Positions 56,901 to 64,000 of a DNA stretch of 64,000 nt are shown piece by piece. How positions within the stretch are numbered: position 1 is the first letter of the stretch; each line of letters starts with the position of its first letter. Under the pieces are notes generated by a model. It was not told where the DNA came from and did no database searches. It worked only from the letters and a program-made list of their open reading frames with translations. The stretch spans positions 26,436,513 to 26,500,512 of the forward strand of contig CM034547.1 in the NCBI GenBank assembly GCA_020055645.1, written 5' to 3'. The stretch is from Tomocerus qinae (lineage: Eukaryota; Arthropoda; Collembola; Entomobryomorpha; Tomoceridae). The position numbers and the translations under genes are program-made.

Positions 56901-59900
56901 AGTTTCTGTATAATTTAAATAGGGCATAATTTAATAAACATATATGCCCCAGTCTCCCGGTTGAAATTAGAAATTCGAAATAGTCTTTTCACGTTATTGA
57001 AATTTCTTCAAAAAATTCAACTGATTCAAGAAGGTTCTTCTGAAATGAAGTAAAAAATTAGGAAAATGCCAGACTATATAGAAAAAATACACATTTTTCA
57101 CTAAAATATTTTTATTTATATATATATTGTGACAAAAATATTTTTAAATCGTAGCTGCAAATTCAAAAAGCCTTGTACAACCAGTTAATTGTTTTTCAGC
57201 AAATAAGTACATTATTATTGTCATGAGATCTAACTAATAACACTATACGATACTCCCTTACCGTATAATTATCTCATTGTCTCCACCTTGTAACTAGTGG
57301 ATATGAGGCCAAGGAGACTTAAGGCACCTTGATAACAACCAAATGATAACACTCATCCCCACTCATTCATATTACTACTACTCCCCATCTAAAAGAATTT
57401 TCCTCCGATCGGCCAATGAAAGAATCACTACTATATAGTAAAATTTTAATGCAATTTGTATACTGCTGGTTTTTTCATGGTCTCTTTTGATTTTTGCTTG
57501 GGTAAGTTATTTAAAATTCTACTAAAACTACCACATTATTATTAGAACTGCACTTGTACTACAGATTTTCATATTGCCCAATGAAACGATTCAAAAGCAA
57601 TTTCAACCGGTAGAATGGGGCATATATGTTTATTAAATTATGCCCTATTTAAATTATACAGAAACTACTTTTCCTTGTTTTCTGGTTTTCCTTGCGTCTC
57701 CCTATGAGCTTTTTAAGGTTTTTACCTGTAATATTTTTAGGACTTAGGACTTACAGTCAAATTCTACATCGCTACTCAGACTTCACTTCAAGTCTAACTT
57801 TAGTAAGGGTTGATTCAAGTCAAGTTGAAGTCCAAGTAGGGGTGGTATTCATGAAGCCCACTTGACGAAGTTAGACTTCAAAATTATTTTGTATTGAAAT
57901 TTGAGCGGGAGTTTCAAAAATTTGTCAAGCTCAAGTCAAGTGCCAAGGTAGGTCTGGAGGTACCTTAGAACTTGACTTCAAGTCATTACTCAAGTGAATC
58001 CTGAATACGACTTGGGACTTGAAGAGTAAGTGAAGTTCCGATTGAAGTCTGAGTAGCGATGTAGAATTCGACTGTTAATGCTGTATTTAGAACTTAAATA
58101 TAGAACCGTAACCTTTTGTAGCCAGATGTATCACAATTCCAAATATGCAAGTTTCATTAAAATCGAGGAAAAAATTGAGCCCGGTGTGAAACATGCTTAA
58201 GAGTCCCGGCCGTTAACGTAACTTAACCTCGACTATCAAATTAGCCCTAAACTTTTTTTGGAAACTTGTAACTCCTCCGAGAATACTGGTAGTAGAAAGA
58301 CAAACTTTGTCTCTAAAAACGCAGAAAAGGTTGTTTTAACCAAGGAGTGTCAACAGTTTTAACAGGAGGGTTCAGCTAGGCACTTTGCGTGGATATCTAT
58401 AATGGAGAAATCCTACCAGTTGTCATTGGCAACAATCGGATAAGGGACAAAACACGTCCCTTATAGATATTCACGCAAAGTGTCTAACTGAAACCTCCTT
58501 ATGAAAAGACAGTTAGAAGAGAAACCAAGGGATACCTAAACCAGTTAAAGCTCCTTGGTTTTAACTTTTAACCAAGTACGTTGGAATACTCAACATTTTT
58601 ACTTCCGATTTTGAGACATTAATGTTTTTGTGGAAAAAATAGTAATACCTCGCAACCAAGATTGGCTGTAGTTATAGTGATTGCGTATTAGGTTGGCTCA
58701 CTTGGGTGTTTGGGAAAATGAAAATTCAGTTTTTTCATTTGTGGATCCAAATTGGACAATTTGGATCCACAGCCAAATCTGTCCTTCAATGACCAAGGAT
58801 GGTTGCCATTGGGAACGTATGTCTTGGTGGGTCATTGATTTGAGTATAGACAAAAAATTGAATTTTCATTTTCCCAAACACCCAAGTGAGCTAACCTTAC
58901 TACACATACACTGTCTCACTAATACTATATGAATTTTGCCTCGCAACCATAGGTAAAATTTTAAAAGTTTCCAACGTACTTGGTTAAAACAACATTTTCT
59001 GCGTTTTTAGAGACCAATCTTGTCTTTCTACGACCAGTATTCTCGGAGGAGTTTCAAGTTTTCCAAAAAAGTATTTTTCAGTATTGTCATAGAGGAAATT
59101 TCCATGCCTCTATGCGTTTTTAAATCGTAGTCATAGATACTTCCCCATTACCTTTACTTGACCTTTATTTGTTTATTGTATTCCCCCGTATTTTGAAAAA
59201 CCCTGAACCTTAACATGCATTTTGATAGTCAACCCACAGTATTTTGATCCCCATGGCTACTCCCCCCACATGTGGGGGAGTAGCCATGGGGATCAAAATA
59301 CTGTGAGTCAACCACTCACCCAATTTAGAGACGATTCTCTCGTTAAGGTATTATTGTATTGTAATGTTATTTCGTTTGCAGGTATTGTACACGGAGAATT
59401 TCGATGTTGCTGTGGAGAATGTCATGTCGGTTTATTTTATTGCGAAAATGTACGAGATTGGTTTGGTAGGAGAGAAATGCGTCAACTTGTTGAAGAGTAG
59501 CATTGGTGATAATACAGCCATTAGCGTTTTCCAGGCAGGAAAAATGCTTAATGATGAATCACTCGCCAGCATTGCTTGGCAATACATTTTAAAGTAACTA
59601 ATCAATCAAACTGCTAAATCACTAATTATTCACACTCTTTACTGCTCAATCTCTAATTACATTAATTGTCAATTTGCAGTCGCGGCCACGCTGTGGTGAA
59701 AGAGGCCGACTTCTTACAGTTGTCCCATGCCAATTTGCTGAATCTACTTGAACAAAATGATTTGAATGTAGGCGAAACTGAATTATTCCAAGGCGTCATG
59801 AGGTCAGTTTCTTAATTCTTAATTTTAAATGTTCAAAAATAAAGTCTTTTTTTGGTGCAGGTGGGCGGCCAACGAATGCGATAAGAGAGAGACGGTCAAA

Positions 59901-62127
59901 ACGGCCGACAATTTGCGGGAAATTCTCAAGTCTGCTATTCAGTTGATTCGATTCCCATTAATGTCCATCAAGGATTTCTCTCTGATTGTTGCTCCTACTG
60001 AGATTCTTAGCGACAAAGAAATGGTTGGCGTCTTGATTTACTACAGTCTCCCTCCCTCCGAAAGGTAAATTCTGAATTAAATAACTGAATCTTAATGCTT
60101 AAATTTAAATTTTACAATATTTTTGTCAAATTTTAATGTTTTGATTTAAAATTTAACATTTTTATTTTAAGAGGGGCATTTACGCGTAGCTATGACACAA
60201 CATGCCGTTTTTTGACTATTCAATGTAATTTTTCTTTTTAGCAAAGTCCCTAAGGATCTGAACTTACTGGACCTACGAATAAGTGTAAATACCCAAAAAA
60301 TTCACAGGAACTTCTTTGACAAAAGACCCGTTGAAAATTTAACATTTTCCATTTTTGTATTGAAGATATCGCGATTTCAAAGTGACAAACAATTGTAATT
60401 TTGAAATGCCGATATCTTCAATACAAAAATGGAAAATGGCAAATTTTCGACAGGGCTTTTATTTAAAAAAATTCCTGTGAATTTTTTGGGTATTTACACT
60501 TCTTCGTAGGTCCAGTAAGTTCAGATTCTTAGGGACTTAACAAAAAATGTCATACAATTTTTTCACTTGTATCTTGTCCAAAATGAACATGGTAATCAAG
60601 GGGCTTAGTGATAGGTATCCATAGATATTTTCTAATTTGCGAATCTAAACACTTTTCGATTGCTTTTAGTTCAGTTCGTATAGTTGTGCACCTTAATCAA
60701 ACTATAATGTTTTAATTTATTTAATATTTTTATTTTAATCCTAATGCTTAAATTAAAATTTTACTATGTTTTAGTCAAATGAAATTTTAATGTTTTAATT
60801 TAATATTTGTATTTTAATCAAATTTTAATATTTTGAATCATATTTTAATATTTTGAATTATATTTTAATATTTTGAATCAAATTTTAATGTTTTGAATCA
60901 TATTTTAATATTTTGAATCATATTTTAATATTTTGAATCATATTTTAATATTTTGAATCATATTTTAATATTTTGAATCAAATTTTAATATTTTGAATCA
61001 AATAATATTTTACTAAAAAATATTTTACTCAAATTTTTATTTAATCAAATATTTTGTTTTTAGGGCCAACTCTTACCGTTTGGCTTTCAGCTGCAAAGAA
61101 CGTAAAGTTAAGACGACTTTAGTGAAAGAGCGTTTAAGTCTGTGTAACTTGAGGTGAGAATTTGAGTTACTTTACTTTTGTTTCAATTTTGAATTTCCGT
61201 GTGGTTTGTCATTGTTATGTTTGTCTTGCAGTCTGATGTCGGACCGCACAGTGTCCATCGGAGGACTGTCATTCTCTGGAGTGGAGGCCAAGAAGTTGGG
61301 ATACTCTCCAAACTCGATTTATCTGTACAACTCAAAGAAGGGCATGAGCTATGCCACGTCATACACGGAGACAACGGTAGTAGATGAGGGCAAAGACAGA
61401 ATAGCCATCAAGTTCAAGATGCCAATCATTATGAAGCCTAACGAGTGGTACATTTCGTCAGAGATGACTTTGGTAACTCAATTATTTAAATAATTAAATA
61501 CTCCAGACTCCATGTAAATAATTAAATGAACAAATTGTTTCAAAAAATAATTATTATTTCCATGGAAATAATTTAATAAATAATTTTTATTTCGATGGAA
61601 ATATTTCAAGAAATAATTATTTCCATGGAAGTATTTTAAGAAATAATAATTATTTCCATGGAAATAATTCAATAAATAATTATTATTTCCATAGAAATAT
61701 TTTAAGGAATAATTATTTGTTCCATGGAAATAATTAAATAAATAATTATTATTTCCATGGAAATATTTTAAGGAATAATTATTTGTTCCATGGAAATAAT
61801 TCAATAAATAATTATTATTTCCATGGAAATATTTTAAGGAATAATTATTTGTTCCATGGAAATAATTCAATAAATAATTATTTGTTCCATGGAGAAAGTT
61901 TAAATGATAATTATAAATCATAATTATTATTAATTATTACCATGAAATAATCATCTGTGAATGTTGAGCAGGGTCGCCAAGGAGCCGCATCCGTGAATAA
62001 GGAGAATTGGGTGACAGTTAAGAGTCGCCAGAAGGACGTTAACTTTCAATTCCAGGTTCACCCGATTCGTGAGACTGATGGAGTATTTGAGTATGCAATG
62101 CCCGAGGTGATTTTCAACAGCCTCTAA
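53944..62127 (+). CDS. Double BTB-BACK protein with C-terminal PHR-like domain, 11 exons, 770 aa
   Basis: Exons 53944-54288, 54365-54576, 54752-54874, 54932-55135, 55201-55603, 59382-59593, 59680-59802, 59861-60064, 61064-61153, 61232-61472, 61972-62127; all phases join. BTB1 about residues 58-125 (DMTFLVG, AHKFILSLWSSAFEY), BACK1 to about 294; a linker with the basic run PPKKKAKVGRP (NLS or AT-hook-like); BTB2 about 345-440 (DVTFLVGPNKEKVLAHKF, SSVFEGMFH), BACK2 to 608; then a PHR-like domain to the end (TVSIGGLSFSGV, PEVIFNSL). BTBD1/2/3/6-type proteins have one BTB-BACK-PHR set and act as Cul3 ligase substrate adaptors; the second set here arose by exon duplication (exons 2-4 and 6-8 are both 212/123/204 nt). 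BTB1 lacks about 8 residues after SSAFEY. Two genes in tandem are excluded because exon 5 contains the end of BACK1, the linker and BTB2 in one frame. Confidence 0.9.
55978..57745 (-). mobile_element. Fold-back element family B, copy B2, in BTB gene intron 5
   Basis: Aligns in reverse with B1. Tail 55978-56830 (starts CATAGGGAGACATTCGAGG, hairpin GGGGGGCAGAGCCCCCC region near 56460-56475, repeated ATTCCAGGGATAGAAAATAA motifs at 56580-56700), then arms about 56835-56975 and 57600-57745 and an interior with a CCTTGTACAACCAG block shared with B1. It is intronic and in opposite orientation to the gene's transcription if the tail is taken as 3'. Confidence 0.75.
57754..58074. mobile_element. Tourist/Harbinger-like MITE with TTA duplication
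   Basis: Termini CAGTCAAATTCTACATCGC and its inverse (one mismatch, ends ...AGAATTCGACTG), flanked by TTA at 57751-57753 and 58075-58077. Interior is rich in CTTGACTTCAAGTC-type words in both orientations. In BTB gene intron 5. Confidence 0.75.
58345..58570. mobile_element. Palindromic MITE, sister of 23094-23300, nested
   Basis: Core ends GTTCAGCTAGGCACTTTGCG / CGCAAAGTGTCTAACTGAA with GGATATCTATAA inside. It interrupts a larger inverted pair: 58255-58345 plus 58570-58600 against 58965-59060 (TTTTAGAGACCAATCTTGTC region; ATTCTCGGAGGAGTTTC). Confidence 0.65.
58691..58896. mobile_element. Tourist/Harbinger-like MITE, 206 bp, TTA duplication
   Basis: TIRs GGTTGGCTCACTTGGGTGTT and inverse (one mismatch), flanked by TTA at 58688-58690 and 58897-58899; inner palindrome TTTGTGGATCCAAATTGG. 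PIF/Harbinger elements duplicate TTA/TAA, and an intact Harbinger exists at 38.2-41.1 kb, though its TIR (AGAGAGGTTT) differs. Confidence 0.75.
59235..59305. mobile_element. 71-bp palindromic hAT-type MITE with 8-bp TSD (second copy)
   Basis: Same termini as 9187-9254 (CACAGTATTTTGATCCCC), flanked by AGTCAACC at 59227-59234 and 59306-59313. It sits about 75 bp upstream of BTB exon 6 acceptor. Confidence 0.85.
60237..60545. mobile_element. Inverted-repeat MITE in BTB intron 8
   Basis: Arms of about 130 bp: AGTCCCTAAGGATCTGAACT, ACTGGACCTACGAA, TGTAAATACCCAAAAAATTC and their inverses; inner pair CCATTTTTGTATTGAAGATA. Confidence 0.7.
60833..61005 (+). repeat. 20-bp tandem repeat in BTB intron 8
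   Basis: About eight copies of TTTTAATATTTTGAATCATA with few changes, ending 60 bp before the exon 9 acceptor. Confidence 0.85.
61525..61905 (+). repeat. About 64-bp tandem repeat with CCATGG palindromes, BTB intron 10
   Basis: Alternating TTCCATGGAAAT(A/T) words with spacings that give a composite unit of about 60-70 bp, five to six copies. The long minus-strand open frame across it (147 codons, NYFHG repeats) is a by-product of the repeat. Each TATTTCCATGGAAATA is itself a hairpin. Confidence 0.8.
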
Positions 62128-64000
62128 GGGAAGTGATGGTATTCCTATTATCCAGACGTGAAGAGTTTTCTACATTTTCAATATAGACTTATTTTTACTG
62201 TTATTCGTTGAATTAAATCCTTAGTTTTTAAATTGGCTAACTCAGTTTACATAAGTACCACAGAATCACTAAGTTTACAGCATTTTTAAGTTTTAATATT
62301 ATCAATAGTATTGCTAGTTAATTAGTTAAGATGTGTTAGAGGTTTCTGCCTCCTGCAGCTTCTCAATTTAAAATTGACTAGTACTCTCTTTTTGAGAAAA
62401 GGGAGAAGCTGCTGAGTTTGGAAGGGTTTGTCATTCGTTATTAAATATCTCTCAGTAATAAAATGAGTGAATGTTCTTATTGCTGCTGTCTATGCTTTCA
62501 GATGATTATTATTGTCAAGATACTCTTACTTATCTACCGAGTATCTATCTATATACAGATTACTATTAATTATTACGATGTATGTGCACTAGATTTCATG
62601 AGGAATAAATGTTTTGTGCGTTCAATAAATACATAAATCTTTCATTCATGTTCATGACGAAAACGTCTCAATCGCCAACTGGCACTGCATATTCTATGCA
62701 TGAATACTATATAACAAACTATGTCAAATAAATCCATGTAAAAAAGTAGCGGAGAATATCAGGGTTATTTAGTGCACTTTTAAGGAGGTGCGGTTATGGT
62801 AGGCTTTCCATGGATAAGTCACCTAATTTGCAATCAATCTGGGGATAGTTAGTCTCAAAATTTAGACTGAAGACCCTGGAGGGTTACAAGCAGGGTTGTG
62901 GGTCGGGTTTTTTATGGGTTGGGGTTTTTTGGCCAAAGACCCACCCCGCTTTACTTAAAAACCCCGGGTTTATTGGGTTTTTTACAAAACACAAAAATTT
63001 GCACTACAGCTCCATCTAGATACGCAATACATACTAATTTCTATTCAAAAATGTAAACAAATGCATAATCAGGTGGAAACAAATATTATAGCTTATGCAC
63101 TTCTACTTCTAGTTTTATGTATACTTTAGTGATTGCATTGTGAAGATTATGTTTATAATATTGTTGTACAGATAATTTCAATTTATCACTTACATATTCA
63201 TTACTGTAATGCTTTGCAATTAAAGCTTCAAATTAACAAAGGAATAATTTCATAAAGTCAATATAATCAGTAAAATATTATAATGCTTAATATTTCACTA
63301 GTTTTTATCAAACAGTAATAATGATATAGGTGTTCACAAAAATACTGGATTAGCTACGTTACAACATAATAAAATTAAACTTTTATGCTCTAATTTTTCT
63401 TTTCATTACGTAAGTAATAAAAATACACGGATTGTTGTGATTGTCAGCTGTAGTTTTCATATATGGTATAGTAGGTATAGTATAGGCTTGTATTTATACC
63501 TATAGTTATATAAAAAACCCTTAAACCCAAAAAACCCGGCGTCGAGGGTTTTTTCCTAAAAAACCTCGGTTTTTCGATACCTTGGTTACAAGTTTCAGAC
63601 ATGTTATGATTTTGACCTACAAAGGTCACATCACAGTGGTCATTCTACCAAAAAGTTTTTTTGGCGGGATAAGTTTATAATTTAAAAAAAAATAACTAAA
63701 AGACTTTTTGAACAAAACGGAAACTTGTGACCCTCCAGGACCCTGTACGAATATTAGGGTAAAAAAATCAAGATTGAAAACCGAACCGCTTTTGAGTTTT
63801 CTTTGATTTCCTAAAAAAGTAAAATTGGAATGTTTTTATACTCAACTCAATGTAAATACATTGAGTTCATGCCAAATTCCGCTAGATATCTCGACGGAGG
63901 GGTGCACCCCCTTAATGAGCATTAACTTTTAGACACGAATGACTTGACCTGACCTAACGAATTACCTTTCATGACGTTCTACAATAATGCCGAGAATTAA
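62128..64000. other. BTB gene 3' UTR and downstream repeat region
   Basis: 62356-62414 can form a stem (TGCAGCTTCTC with GAGAAGCTGC) within the likely 3' UTR; AATAAA at about 62604 and 62624 are candidate poly(A) signals. 62860-63745 is a fold-back element (CCCTGGAGGGTTACAAG against CTTGTGACCCTCCAGG) containing GGGTTTTTT-type words at 62895-63000 and their inverse at 63512-63575. No gene is supported to the window end. Confidence 0.45.

Noticed and set aside
58681-58932. 83-codon ORF starting at TTG
   Set aside because: It covers a palindromic MITE flanked by TTA duplications and has no ATG start.
61478-61921. 147-codon minus-strand ORF with NYFHG repeats
   Set aside because: It runs through the CCATGG tandem repeat in BTB intron 10; its repetitiveness is that of the DNA, and it overlaps no family.

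Overview
This window is eukaryotic nuclear DNA, AT-rich, with many short introns (about 50-130 bp, GT-AG) and a heavy load of transposable elements. The gene set (INTS3, LSM3, cytosolic SerRS and AsnRS, BORCS6, UQCR11, a BTB-BACK-PHR protein) is generic animal. Intron style, the THAP, Harbinger and R2-type elements and the many fold-back MITEs suggest an arthropod, perhaps a springtail-like hexapod. The phylum is an inference; no rRNA or mitochondrial marker is present to fix it. All gene models below were built by hand from reading frames, splice sites and phases.

Layout. 1-8966 is transposon-derived: an APE-type LINE with one long ORF (659-3712) nested in an older fold-back element, then more inverted-repeat elements. 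9000-17578 (minus) is INTS3, nine exons, with a 3.3-kb intron made of nested palindromes that carry two inverted, decayed THAP-domain copies; its C-terminal third is not found. LSM3 (18812-19509, plus) is divergent from INTS3 and tail-to-tail with SARS1 (33401-19615, minus). SARS1 intron 5 is 10.7 kb and holds, among other repeats, an R2-superclade (RLE-type) retrotransposon inserted inside a 40-bp minisatellite that itself sits in a larger long-TIR element. 33.4-43.2 kb is intergenic, packed with MITEs; it contains a 2.84-kb two-gene PIF/Harbinger element nested within a 5.9-kb element with about 140-bp TIRs, and a 20-bp satellite.

From 43.9 kb genes are denser: BORCS6 (plus), UQCR11 (minus), NARS1 (50290-47746, minus), then an 11-exon gene (53944-62127, plus) encoding a fused double BTB-BACK protein with one C-terminal PHR-like domain. 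Exon lengths and phases of the two BTB-BACK halves are identical (212, 123, 204 nt), which shows an internal exon-block duplication. Its 3.8-kb central intron is filled with MITEs of at least three TSD types.

The genes do not form one pathway; neighbours are housekeeping genes arranged divergently or convergently. The biologically most interesting items are the minisatellite-embedded RLE retrotransposon, the double BTB-BACK-PHR protein, the fold-back families with a G/C hairpin and CCCTGGAAT-repeat tail (four copies here), and a set of MITEs whose exact 3-, 8- and 9-bp target duplications can be read.
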